Shown here: piece by piece, positions 48,251 to 60,400 of the stretch
How positions within the stretch are numbered: position 1 is the first letter of the stretch
Layout: each line of letters begins with the position of its first letter
Source: Crambe crambe
Taxonomy: Eukaryota > Porifera > Demospongiae > Poecilosclerida > Crambeidae
DNA length: 64,000 bases
Direction: 5' to 3'
Assembly: GCA_963924555.1 (NCBI GenBank)
Contig: OZ004594.1
Span: 1,488,001 to 1,552,000 of the forward strand
Position numbers and translations under genes: made by a program
Notes under the pieces: model-generated
Databases searched by the model: none
The model's input: only the letters and a program-made list of their open reading frames with translations
Told to the model about the DNA's origin: nothing

Positions 48251-51200
48251 CTATGAATTTTTGGCTTTGGATTTGCTGAGCCACTGGTTGATAATGTCCA
48301 CCCATTCCTTTGCTTGTCCTGTCGGATCTTCTAAGTAGTATGTCCGGTTGGGCTGCCGGACGGGAGGGAGGAGAGAAAGGGGGAAGGGCAGAGAGAAAGG
48401 AGAGAGTTTAATGAGATTTCTATAGTAAATCAATCTTTAACTTACTGTATGTACGAAGAATATTTTCCAGCTCTTTATCTCCACGTTCATACTCGATGTC
48501 CTAAAAGAATTATTGCAGGACGTGAGTTTATCATGAAGCTGAAATTCAAATTAATGCCCACCATGGGATTTCCCCCTTGAGAACCATGTTGACTGGATCG
48601 ATGTAGTAGAGGCGAGGAGCATCAGTAAGTAGAAGTTGTCTCCGTTTACTGAACAACCCCTATACAACAGTCACGGTGCAGTATCACTCATAAGGGCTCT
48701 GATTAAAGGAGCTACCCCCTTAGTATAAAATAATTAAATATGATCTTACTTTTCTTTTATCCACTAGTCCAGACTTAACTATCAGTTCCTCATTAACAAA
48801 AGGGTGCCTATATTACATAATAATCACATAACAACAACAACAACAACAACAACAACATACCAGGGGGAGTTTTCCCGTTGTTTTTTGAGCATTCTTTCCC
48901 GCTCCTCCTCATCAGGCTGACTGGACGTCCTGGCAACGGAGGATTTGCTACCCGAGGACGTGGTATCAGGGTCTCCCAGTCCAAAGCAGTTGAGGAACCT
49001 CTCCTCAAACTCATTGTCTCCTTCGTTCTCTCCCATCTGCATGCATGCACACACAAGAGACATGCAGAGAGAAATACATACAGCTGATTGACATCAATCA
49101 CTGGCCCCAATAAAATATAAATTGAAACCTGCCTTAAAGACCACCCAGAGACCACCGTTCTATGTTCAAAAAAGTGCCTTTACGATCGATTTTGACCTCC
49201 ATACAGAGACCATCTCCCCTCCCTATTATCGTGGCCTAGAGGTGGTCACTGTAGGCAGGTTTCATGTACTACATATTATACCAACTGCTTTCCATTTAAA
49301 GCACACCACACTTATTGACCTTATCCCTCACGTTAATTTCACTATGGAATCCTGTCTCTCCCTTAGACTTTGACGGGAGGTACGGGAGGAGTTTGGGTGG
49401 AGTCTGTTCAGGAATCTTCTCCCACTCGATGTCCTTGAACAAGACGTGGTCCTTGAGAACCTGGTAGCCACCCATCTGGTCACACCCCAAACGCTTCGTA
49501 GGGTCTAGGACCTAAAGATAAACCGACGATCCCTCACTCAGGACCCGATTGCATTCAACTGCAATTCACATACCAACAGTTGATTGACGACATCTGTAGC
49601 ATTGTCAGGGAAGCCATCGGGAATCTTGTACTCAAGTTTGGTGATTTTCTGGAAGCATAAATATTCGTTTCTAGGAGAAGAGAAATATAGTTGTAATAAG
49701 TATACTATTCACAGGGTTAGTATACTATTCATAAGGTTAGTATACTATTCACAGGGTTAGTATAGGGTTAGTATACTTATTCACAGGGTTAGTATACTAT
49801 TCACAGGGTTAGTATACTCTTATAAAAACCATCAGCAATAACAACAACAATAATAAACAACTTACGGTGCATGGAAAGGTGGTCTCCCTGCCAACAATTG
49901 ATAAATGATGCATCCCAAAGCCCAGAGATCGGAACTATTGAAAGAGAAAAGTAAATACATATGTACTCAGGCCTGCTCCGTTAAAAAAGTGAGCCTGGGT
50001 ATAATATGAATAGCAACTGTCAGTACACACCTCTTGAAAGCTACTTTTTCCTGAAGAAGTTCAGGGGACACATACTCTGCCGTCCCCACAAAAGAATTAG
50101 CTCTATCTGCAATAATTTATAACCACACAACAAATGTCAATATAACTGTGTTTGTGAACGTGATATCCCATACCATCTTCACCACTTGCTATCACCTTTG
50201 CAGTACCAAAGTCTGTGATCTTAATGTGCATGTCATTATCCAGAAGAATATTCTCCGGCTTCAAGTCCCTACATACAGACAGACGTACAATAGATTTCAT
50301 TCTTTTGTCCAAGATTCCATATATGGAATAGATAGCCAATCCAGATCAATCAGATTATAGCATTTTGTAAGTACACGTTGAAGTGACTGACCTATGAATG
50401 ATGCCTTTGGAGTGGAGGTACTCGAGGGCAATGATGATTTCGGCCGAGTAAAACTGGGTGGCCTTCTCGTCAAAGGAGCCAACCTATTAAATAATCCAGT
50501 AGGTACAAAGGTCATGAGGCATACATATAGAGTATATAGTTTTCTCTAAGTTGGAGAGGTATCCAGTGGTAACCTCTCTTAGTGAACTAGGATGCAATGC
50601 AAAAAAAAAACAACCTTTTTTTCAAGGAACCAACCCATACTGCTAATACAAATTGAACCGTTGAAGAGTGGGAAACTTTTCTATTGAGGAAGAGAAGGAC
50701 AAAAATACACGGCTGGTTCCAAAGTGTCTATTATATTACTGAAGTATAGCGGCCTGGGTATAATTACTACCTAGTCCCATTACGCACTTTTCTGAGGTAG
50801 TCCAACAGTTCTCCTTTCTTGGCAAGACTCAGGCCAAAATCTGACAAAATTCTTCGAGTAAAGGTTATTTGAGTCGTATAATTGGTAGTAAAATAGTAAT
50901 TATTCCCTTGATTGGCACTTGGGATATACCAGCCATTGCACTATTATGAGTAAAACCCTGTGATTATAGGGGGAATGTTATGATATATAATTATGAGTAA
51001 AACCCTGTTAATAATAATTATTATTGGGGAAGATACAAAGGTTGTTTGCATCTTGGAAAGTGAAGTAGAGCTTGACAAAGAAGGGGTGGTCGATGGCTGT
51101 CAACACTTCCTTCTCCCGACTGACGTACTGGACCTTCTTCTCCTTGATGATGTGTCGTTTGTCCAGAATCTTCACTGTAGTGTGTAATTAACAACAATTT

Positions 51201-52903
51201 GAGGCGTGGCATGGTAACATAACCTTTGATGGTAGAATGCTTCCATTTTCTAACATATTATTCACTTACCCTCCTTCCTACATAAGCCCTTAGCATACTA
51301 GATACAGTATTCCTCTAGTATACTAGATCATATATCAGTATTCCTCCAGTATACTAGATCAGTATTCTCTCTAGTCAAAACATGTATTTGCACAGATCTA
51401 GACCCCCCTTTTGCACACACACAGAGCCTTATTGGCTTACAGTGAAAGTGGATTGAATATGGATGGTGTATGATTCCCACTTAACAACACGTTGGATTGA
51501 AAGAAAACACTCCACTGAAAATATAACATTTACACACGGAAATGAAAACTTGATAATTCAGAAAGTCTATGTTTATCACTCACACCACCACCGCCACTAC
51601 ATGGACACCACAAGACGTGGGTATGGGTGGACAAGGTGAAAGGTCAAAAGACATGTGTGGCATATCTGTTTCAGATGTGCTGTGTCCGTGAGCAGGCCAC
51701 TGTAACTCTTTGCTCTGAGATTGTGTGTTCTTTCAAAAAGATCAATGTTTCTGTGTACAAACGAGCCATTTTTCCTTCTTACAGTAATCAATTCCCAAGG
51801 GTCACTGATTCTGCATAATATCACTCCCCCTCTAATATCTTGCATAAAATAACAACCCACCATGAGCAAAAACATGTTAAGTGAACCATTTATGTTAGTC
51901 AAGGTCAACAGACTTAGGCAAACATGGTGGCTTGATGGTCACATGCAAGTCTCCTTACATCACTCTTTCATATAAGGTCATTTCATTTTTTAAAATGTCC
52001 CCTCCAACTTACTTGCATATTGGTGTTTTGTGGCCTTATCTGTTGCCAGGACAACCTGAGTAGTGTAATAGAAGAGGTATACATACATAGAGCAGTCTCT
52101 AACACACCAAATTCTTACAACATAATGGCTAGACATGAGAAAACTACCACATTTAATGGGATAAAAAATGAGCCACAAGAGAATAAATATTCATAATATT
52201 TTTTTCTATTTTTGTTTTGCTTTGTCTCGTTTCAGTAGAAAATGCATTGCATCTCTCCCCAAAACTTTCCACATTCGCAGCATCAAGCCAAGCTTGTCTC
52301 TACTATTGAAATGAAAATGTTTGACACAGCTACACATTTTACAGAAAAGCTAAAGATAGGGAAAGTGAGATCATCAGAGAGAGTATAGCGGAGTACAAAT
52401 AAAGAAATGAAGTGCTATTGTAATGCTGTGACTTTTTTTTTGTGTGAGTCTGTAACACTATACACTCCCCAACTACTGCCATCCTACACAACTTGCAATC
52501 CAAAGCTTATTGTGAACTGCGACACTGCAATCCAAGCTTGTATTATTAGCAACCTCCAATAAAAGGACACTCGAAAAGAGAGGACAAACAAAGGACCATC
52601 TAAAAGTAACTTTCATACACTCTATACTAAAACAACCTCCAAAAGAGGACGACCTCTCTACAAAGGATAAAAGGATGTATCCATTAATTGGAGGGTCCAC
52701 ATGTTATCAAAGTAATATGTGAACCGTACCACTGACTGTTATGCACAAGTCTGAGATTAGAGAGTTGTTGACTCACTGTTGAGTACGAGCCTTCTCCTAT
52801 GATTTTGTCAAATGTAAAATCATCCTTCTTCTTCTTTGGCATGGGAGCTTTTCCTGGGGGAGATGGGTCATCCCCGTTGGATGGTGCCACCTAGAGAGAG
52901 AAG

Positions 52904-52982
<79 letters not shown>

Positions 52983-53546
52983 GGATCAGTCATTTCTTAG
53001 TTTCCACAAAGACATCTGGCATAGGACTGATGGGCTTAACAAAACAATAAACTGCTCTCATAAAGCTCCCCATCTCTTACAAGAACAAAGATATTTGTTT
53101 TGGCCCTTGAGAATGAGAGCCAATCTTGGATGTAAATCCCATCAATTTCTCCTCAATCTTTGTATTCAAAGAGGGGGTAGCCATTTCATCTACAACAATA
53201 AAGGGTTCTAGCTAGGAGGAATTCCTCTTCTAGTTCCTTCATTGAAGTTTATACAACACTATAGCAGCATTCTCTCCATTGCCCTGGTTCTTTCAGAGTG
53301 CTGACTCTACTCTATGAACCATTTTTAATATCATGGATCTACTTAGGTGTCCCACTTGTTCATTCACAATAAAGTTTTATCAAAGCAAGCTAACACTTGT
53401 AGTTGAGCTACTAATGCAACATGTTCACATAACTAGCTGTCTTCATTCAACAAGAGTTCCTACTTAGCTATCTGCCAAATAAGAGATCCACCAACATACA
53501 CACTAGATTGGCTGGTGCATACCTTTTCTGCTTGCGTTTCAGCCAT
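48251..53546 (-). CDS. PDPK1: 3-phosphoinositide-dependent protein kinase 1
   Basis: PDK1 phosphorylates the activation loop of AKT and other AGC kinases downstream of PI3K. About 16 exons. The first coding exon (53546-53523) gives MAETQAEK. Next comes a lysine-rich segment and the glycine loop [13 protein letters not shown] (52776-52890), then [17 protein letters not shown] with the catalytic lysine. [13 protein letters not shown] follows, then [36 protein letters not shown] and ITDFGTAK. The activation loop [16 protein letters not shown] keeps the autophosphorylated serine position. [20 protein letters not shown] and [10 protein letters not shown] close the kinase domain. An acidic linker (EEERERML) leads into the PH domain: [62 protein letters not shown]. 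All hallmark residues are present. Stop at 48251. It is head-to-head with ATP5PD. Confidence 0.95.
49127..49267. mobile_element. About 140-bp MITE-like element in a PDPK1 intron
   Basis: The ends GAAACCTGCCTTAAAGACCACC and the inverse GGTGGTCACTGTAGGCAGGTTTC are inverted repeats of over 20 bp with a few mismatches. No coding capacity. No target duplication was resolved. Confidence 0.7.
49696..49825. repeat. Short tandem repeat of GGGTTAGTATACTATTCACA in a PDPK1 intron
   Basis: About five to six imperfect copies of a roughly 20-bp unit containing GTTAGTATACTATTCA, next to the kinase-domain exon beginning near 49935. Confidence 0.8.
52900..52979. repeat. (GA)n microsatellite in PDPK1 first intron
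   Basis: About 35 GA units immediately beside the acceptor of the exon beginning VAPSNGDD (about 52890). On the gene strand it is a CT tract that could act as an extended pyrimidine tract. Confidence 0.95.
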
Positions 53547-53725
53547 CCAAGGGGTCTGGCTTGCGAGACTATTCTGATCACCTTGACACCTCTTGCACTG
53601 CAACAGCTAAGCTTGTGTACAAGTTGAACCTTCGACCCCAAGCCCGGTTATTTTCACCCGCTATTTTAGGATTACGGAGAAAAGGAATATCCGGTTGAGT
53701 ATACGGAAAGAGGTCAACAAACAAG
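53547..53725. promoter_or_regulatory. Putative bidirectional promoter PDPK1 / ATP5PD
   Basis: 179 bp between start codons. GGTCTGGCTTGCGAGACTA at about 53556-53574 matches the terminus of the MITE at 26083-26197, so part of this promoter appears element-derived. Further right, ATATCCGG resembles an ETS-type core. No TATA box seen. Confidence 0.55.
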
Positions 53726-54741
53726 ATGAGTGGAAGAAAAGTGGGACAGAAAGTGTTTGATTGGACCAAGGTAGCCTCCAGAATATCAGAAGATCTTAGA
53801 GGAGAATTTATAGCATTCAGAGGACGCCACGAAGCTTGCAGAGCAAGGTATATAAACTCTTTTTTCTTGGCTAGCTCGTACTGTGTATGTTAGCTGGCTT
53901 GCAGTGATATAGCGAGCTAGATATGTATGTATGGCACTATATCTTCAATTTATGCAGCGTGTGTTGGGGTTTTGTGTCACCCCACATGCATGTGGAGAGG
54001 TTGCCACAATATTTTGGGTCTCTTGTCTGCTCAGCTAGTCACAGTCACATGACTTGCTGAGTCAATGGTGGACCTACAAACACCTTTCTTGTTGTAGCTG
54101 TATTATAATGTGGGTAGATTCTCTGTAACATTAAAAAAAAAAACAACACTTGGTGTGCATTAAATAGAAATCATTTACACCTTGTTGTGTTGGCCTGCAG
54201 TTTAAATGCTTATCCTGAAAAACGAGAGCCCTTCAATTGGGACTACTACAAGCGCAACATTTCCAAGCCCAACCTAGTGGAAGAATTCAAAAAACAGTAT
54301 GAGGCAATAAGTGTCCCTTACCCCAAGGATCTTGCCAGTCCTGTGATCGAAAAAGCTCAGAAAATTGCAGTAAGTTTCTCAAGATAAAGGTGGAAAAAAA
54401 AAGCAGCTTATTTTTATGACACGGATTAGGATGCTGAAGCGAAAAAGGCTATAGAGGAATCTGCAAAAAGATTAGCTGAATTGAAAGTGGAGGTATACAA
54501 ATTGTCCCCAATAAAGAGTACATAATTTCAGCATTGTTGATTTCTTTTGTTAGTTGGACAAAATCAATGCTGAGAAACCATATGAAGAAATGACAGTAAG
54601 TTTTACTGCTTATTTAACACAATAAATAAAAAAATGTGTTCCTTGCAGCTTGAGGAGTACCTGGCCGACAAACCAGAACTGGAGAAGCAAGCCGAGGAAG
54701 ATGCCATGAACCACAAGTGGAAGTTGGGTTTATGGCAGTAA
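53726..54741 (+). CDS. ATP5PD: Mitochondrial ATP synthase subunit d (peripheral stalk)
   Basis: Five exons: 53726-53847, 54201-54369, 54430-54492, 54554-54595, 54649-54741. The protein starts MSGRKVGQKVFDWTKVASRI, matching the family's GRK...DW start. It continues REPFNWDYYKRNISKPNLVE and FKKQYEAISVPYPKD, the conserved core, then a lysine/glutamate-rich helix, YEEMTLEEYLADKPELEKQ and the end HKWKLGLWQ. Total about 162 residues, the normal size. Subunit d is part of the stator of F1Fo ATP synthase in the inner mitochondrial membrane. No breaks; introns are short, several under 70 nt. Confidence 0.94.
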
Positions 54742-54947
54742 AACACAACAATCCATTCTCAGTATTTAGAACTTTTGTGCAGTCATCATTACTTTTGTGT
54801 CTGTAGGTGAAATTTGCCACTGGTTTATTATAATAGCAGTTCATAAAGAATCTATTTGGCATGGTGGGCACTTAATAGAATGCACATGTACAGTACAGGA
54901 TGAAAATAGCAGAAGTTAGTACATCATAACCACCAACTTGTCTTCAT

Positions 54948-55350
54948 TCAAGACCTTGACCTGTCTCTGTTACGCTCCCTAGATAATAAATGAAAAGTAA
55001 ATGGTCCCACCACCAACTAGAATCCCACATGAATAACTTCTTAACCTGCTCCTGCTACGGTCCCTGTAATATCTATCTCTATCACGGTCTCTATCCCTCT
55101 CCCTGGAGTCAGCCCGAGACCTCCTCCGCCTGTCATCCCGGTCCCGTCTCCTGTTTTCCCTACTCTGGCTGCGGTTCTGCTCTCTGTCTCTGTATCGATC
55201 CCTGTCCCTGTATCTTTCCCTGTCCCGATCTCGGTCTCTGTCTCTATCCTGCTCGTGCTTTTTCTCTCTTTCTCGACTCCTAATAAAAAGTAAAGTTAGA
55301 AGTAGCCGATCACTGGTCATTTTAAGGAAATGGCCGTGATTTACACTGTC

Positions 55351-55445
<95 letters not shown>

Positions 55446-57236
55446 ACCTGCTTCTATGTTGCTTCTCTCTTTCTTTCTGATACTCCTCCCTCTCCTTTTG
55501 CTTCTTCTCTTGTTTGGCTTGAATTATTTCCTAATGACAGCACACCTACACTAACAACACTGCTACCATGATAACGACCTTTCACTCTCTTACCTCTAGC
55601 TGTTTCATCTTGTCCCTGATTGAGACGAATCCGATATGAAGTTTGCCGCCGAAGTGATCGGCCAATCGTCGATCATTGTCATACATGCTGAGGAAAGCAC
55701 CACACACTTCACAGGCACGTAGCTTCTGTTGCTGAACAGCGTGCCTAGGAATGGCACTATGGTATTCATCTTCCAGAGTCTTCTTCTCTGCCTTTATCTT
55801 TTCCACTTCAGCCATAAGGGCAAGAGACTCGTCAACATTCCCCTCAGCTCCTATAATTAATAATTTTCATTAAATAAAACAAACAAACAATGTCATCATG
55901 TAAATTAACTCACCTAAAGCTTCAGCTTTAGCCACTTTCTCTCCCACTTGAACAGCTAGTTCATGTATCTTATCAAGCTAAAGTAACACAAAACCCCACC
56001 AAATGGACTACGTATAATGGTGCAATTTCTGCGTTAAACTGACCTTCTCTTCATTGTCAGGGGCATCTTGAGTATGATGGAGTCTGGTCTTGGCCAGCTC
56101 TATCTTTCTGTCATTGTCTCGGATAAAGGCTTTCAGAAACTCCAGGACTTCCTCTTCAAAATGATAGTCCCTCATCTCTGATGCTTCTTCATATTTTGCC
56201 TTGAGGCCCAGTGAGTGAAGCTTCGTGCACTCAGGAAGTTCCGCTCTCTACGATGATCCATTAAATTTTGTTTCAAACACAAAACTTGCTACTCACAGTA
56301 TTAACAAAGAGTTCATTGATGCAAATTCCAAGAATAAATGGTCGGCATACATCCTTGTCCAGAAAAGTCTTTTCTCTTCCAGAGTCGATACCTGTATGAG
56401 CAAAGGAAGTAAATTGCTATGGTCAGGAAAGAAACAAAAAAAAAATCATTCTTCTCTGACTTCTAATTCAACGTGAAACTGTTTACAAAATTATTAAGCT
56501 CAAATTCTCTCCCATAACAATAATCCAAGGGGAACACTCAATAAAAAAACCACCCAAAATAAGGCCCAGGGACGGGATGTAATTGAGACATACATACATG
56601 TACACTGACACATACATACACAATGAATCACTACAGTACAGTAGTAGTTAATGTTTTAACATGCTTTCATTGGTGCACGGCTCCTTTAGCACACTGTCCA
56701 ATCCTAGGAGTCTGAGGGGAAGGTGGGTGGGGTACAATGGTACGGTACGGTACGTACACTCGCTGAGTCTCACATGCCAACCATCAACTTACCTCTGGCA
56801 TGATCTAACTAAATTCTTATTAATAAAGCATGTATGATGTATGCTATCACTAAAATGCTAAAGCCACTCTTTTAACAAAATGATCTCCCATACTTATGCG
56901 CCAAATATGGCTTTTCTTCTCAGTCTTTAAAGCCCCCCATTTCTTTTAACTCACGGCATATTTAACTCACGGGCATAGCTTTTCAATTTCAAGATAGATT
57001 TTATGACTAAAGCAGTTATCCATATTCTGCCACAGCAAATGAAAACCAAATACAATACGAAGGTAAAGAAAGGTGCTATTATTGGTGACAACTGTGCATA
57101 AAATTTTTACATGTCACGTGACATGGAATGCAGAGTGAATCTGTGTGCATGTTACTAAAGCTCTATTAAGCTCACCATCTCTATTTTGACCCATAAGTTG
57201 GTCCAGCATCTTCGTTATTTGATCCTTTGCTGTCAT
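54948..57236 (-). CDS. LUC7-like U1 snRNP-associated splicing factor
   Basis: The protein starts MTAKDQITKMLDQLMGQNRD, the LUC7 N-terminal helix. The first zinc finger exon (about 56398-56282) gives VCRPFILGICINELFVN, continued by ECTKLHSLGLKAKYEE, and the coiled-coil follows (FLKAFIRDNDRKIELAKTRL). The second finger ACEVCGAFLSMYDNDRRLAD and HFGGKLHIGF is C2H2. The C-terminus is an RS/RD tail with many Asp-Arg and Arg-Glu dipeptides (RDRDRDRERYRDRDRY). If a 67-nt intron (about 54976-55041) is removed, the tail ends SRSRERNRDRSRS at 54948; if retained, it ends at 54979 with a non-RS tail. LUC7 proteins help U1 snRNP choose 5' splice sites. Whether it is LUC7L/L2 or LUC7L3 is unclear, as the first finger resembles LUC7L3 and the second LUC7L. 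Confidence 0.9.
55362..55442. repeat. (CA)n microsatellite in a LUC7-like gene intron
   Basis: About 40 CA units between RS-tail exons. On the gene strand it is a TG/GT repeat downstream of a donor. Confidence 0.95.
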
Positions 57237-57438
57237 GGCGGCCAAGATTTGGACCCGGTCTGGTCGAAACACTCACACAAGAAAAAAACAATCCCTCCTA
57301 ATTTTTCAATTCTACGCTCACGTGCGCGCAGGGTTTTCTATTTAACCCCTTATCTATGTAGCTTAGATCAAGATAGAAAAATAACTCTTTGATCAACTTC
57401 TAGTTTTTGATAAATCAGTGCAAGTTCAGCTGGAGGAT
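57237..57438. promoter_or_regulatory. Putative bidirectional promoter LUC7-like / TMF1
   Basis: 202 bp between start codons. CTCACGTGCGCGCAGG at about 57317-57332 holds a CACGTG E-box at 57319-57324 overlapping an NRF1-like TGCGCGCA. ATGGCGGCC at the LUC7 start resembles a YY1 core. Role inferred. Confidence 0.55.
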
Positions 57439-60400
57439 ATGAGCTGGTTTGACTCGAGTTTCACGTTTGCCAAGAGTGCTCTCAGCCAAGCACAAAAGTC
57501 CATAGACAAAGTTCTGGATATCAAAGAAAATGAAGCAAATACTGAAGAAGCCTGTGGTATGCCATAATATCAGCTAGCAGTCAGAGATACGTTTACTTTA
57601 TTATGATATGCACTACTTCATACAATTAGATGGTCCACATTCTGTTTCAGTACCACCCTCCAAATCTACCACACCAGAGGGAAAGGTTACACCCTCCCCA
57701 GCAAAAACTGCCCCTGTGCACTCCATCTCCAAATCATCTTCAACAACTAAGCAGCAGCATTCAAAATCATCACAGAAATTAAACGTCAGCTCAAAACAAA
57801 ATCCACCAGAGATAGTGTCTACTCCAGAATCAAAGAAAAATATCTCTACAAGTAGTTTGAGTTCTTCTACATGGGGTGGGTCCAACTCGTTCTGGAGCTC
57901 ACCCTTTCCCAATTCATCTCCGAAGAAAAAGGACGAGAATCATAAGCAGGTATCTAAGAGCAGTTCAAATTTGACTCCCGTTGCCAAGGAAACAGCAGGA
58001 AAAGTGCCATCTTCCAAGAGTGCCGAGTCAGTGATTTCAAAAAGTACTCCTCTGGTTAAAAAGACAGGGAAGACGCCCTCTTTACAAGGGAAAGGGAAGT
58101 TGGATGTCCCAACCATGACATCCACACCAGTGGCAGCAACAGCCAAACCAGGAAATGCAAAGAATAAAGTGACTCCTTCCAGACAGAGAGAAGGCCCGAC
58201 TTCTGACCTCTCCAGAGAAGATTCAGAAGCACTACCTTCTGATTACTCCACTGATAAACATAGAAACGAAGATACCTTATCACCAATCTTAAACTCCAAA
58301 GTCAAAACAGATGACCTTCACTCAGCACTTCAGAGGGATCTAATTGATGGCACTGAGAGAGAAAATGATATGAGTGTTACTCTATCTGGTGATGTTGATG
58401 GGAATAGTGGACCCAATGCTGTAGATCATGTTGTAGCAGATAGTGTGGAGGGTAAAAGGATGGCTGTAGCAGAGGCGGGAAGAGTGGATGATGTCTCTGA
58501 TGTAGTCGAAGGGATCAGTACTACAGCGGTTGGAATTGAAGGTGTTGAGATTTTGACAGAACGTGAAGAACATGTGGGGAAGCTTGATAGTGAGGTTAGT
58601 ACTGGTGGTGAAGGTGTTGTGAGTGGGGCTGACACTAGGGAGATGAAGAAATGTGATGAAGGACACAGAGAAGAAGAGAAGAGTGAGATGATGGTGGAAG
58701 TCGACTTGATGAGTCCAGTATTCTCCCCTCAATCTCCTGAGACTGAACAAGAAACAAAAGCAGACAATGACATGCCAACAAACGTTTCGTCCACAAGTGA
58801 TGTCAATACTGTGACTTTCCCTAAGCCAGAAGTGACTTCTAATACAGTTTCATCACCTCCACCATCAGCAGTGACTGGATCAACAGATAGGAGCAATAGT
58901 AGGAATAGTGTTAGTGATACAAGTTTGGAAGTACATGTAATTGAGGAAAAGGGAGATACTACGCAACAAAACTCACCTCCGGCTTCATCATCTGATGTGC
59001 CTCAGTCATCAATATCAGAAGAAGTGCTACAACTTAGAAAGGTGTGGTATGAACATGCTTGGAAACTATGGAAAAAATTTTTAAAAACTTACTCTATAGG
59101 AACTGTTGCATTCTCAGCATGTGATTGAAGTACGTGAGCAGAAGATTGTTTCAATGAGCCATGAGATGGCTGCTCTGATGGAGACCAACCAGACGCTGCA
59201 GGGGGAACTGGGCATGGCAAAAGAGGCGGGGCACAGCAGCGTAGAGGAACTGAGGGAGGAATTCACCAAGAGGATCGGAATGTCAGAGAAAAAGCTTCAA
59301 GCTATCACTCGAGTATGTTGTTTGTTGAGTATTATTACAAATTCTATTGTTTCCTTCCTCTTCTTAGGAAAGAGACAGTTTAAAGAAGCAGCTGACAGCA
59401 CTTTCCAACGAGCAGACTCAACAGTATGTAGTTAATTGTCACCTCCAACTAATTTAGCTCTAATTAAGGGACTTGCTTCTAATTAAACACTGCAGGAAGA
59501 GAACGGAAGGAGAAGAATCGAACAAACTCCTGAAAGAAAAGGATGAACAAATAACACAGCTCATGGAGGAAGGTATGATTGTTTGTAGAGTAAAATCTCA
59601 GTACCTATTTTCTTATTAATACCCCCTTCTTACTAAAACAGGAGAGAAACTATCCAAGCAAGAGCTTCAGAGCAATAGTATCATTAAGAAACTCAGGCAG
59701 AAGGAGAGACAAAACGACCAATTGCTTGCAGCTCAGAGGTACTTACAGTGTCATAATAATTGACTCACATCCTTTATGAGTGGGTTGCGGTGTATAGGCA
59801 ACAGATTGAAGACTTTGAGAACAAAGTGAAGAATCTCAAGGAGCAACTGAAGAAAAGAGACGAGAATGAGAAAAAATATCAAGGTATTAAGAATCAACTA
59901 AAAGTCAGACCCTCCTAATTAATCTCATAACACTCATCTGCTTCAAATGGGATGCATAATCTTACTCATTAGAGTCTTTAGCTCAACTGAACACAATAGC
60001 AGAGCAGCAGGCAAAGGAGTTGAACAGTTTGAAGGTCAGGGCATGCAAGTGTCCACACAATCACCACTTAGAGAGTAATCTCATTGTAGACCGAGAGAGA
60101 TGCATCACTAGAGAAAATGAGGAGTCTACAGGCCAATTTGGATAATGCTTACAAGTGAGTTATGCCATGTACACATATCCTATGTCCGTCCCTTTTGCTC
60201 CCTCCCACCTTCCCTGATCATGTGCATATCATGATGCTGCTGGCCTTCATGTCCCAGGGAGCTAGCTGATCTCCAGAAAACGAATGCAGTGACCCAAAGT
60301 GTTGCACAGGAAGCAGCTGCCACTGCTGAGAGGAGCAAGCAGGAAGAACTGAAGGTGGTGCTGGAACAACAAAAGGCAGCTTACCTGAAGGAGAAGGAAG

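Noticed and set aside
55330-55554. Open frame with a long His-Thr repeat
   Set aside because: Reading through the CA microsatellite in an intron of the LUC7-like gene.
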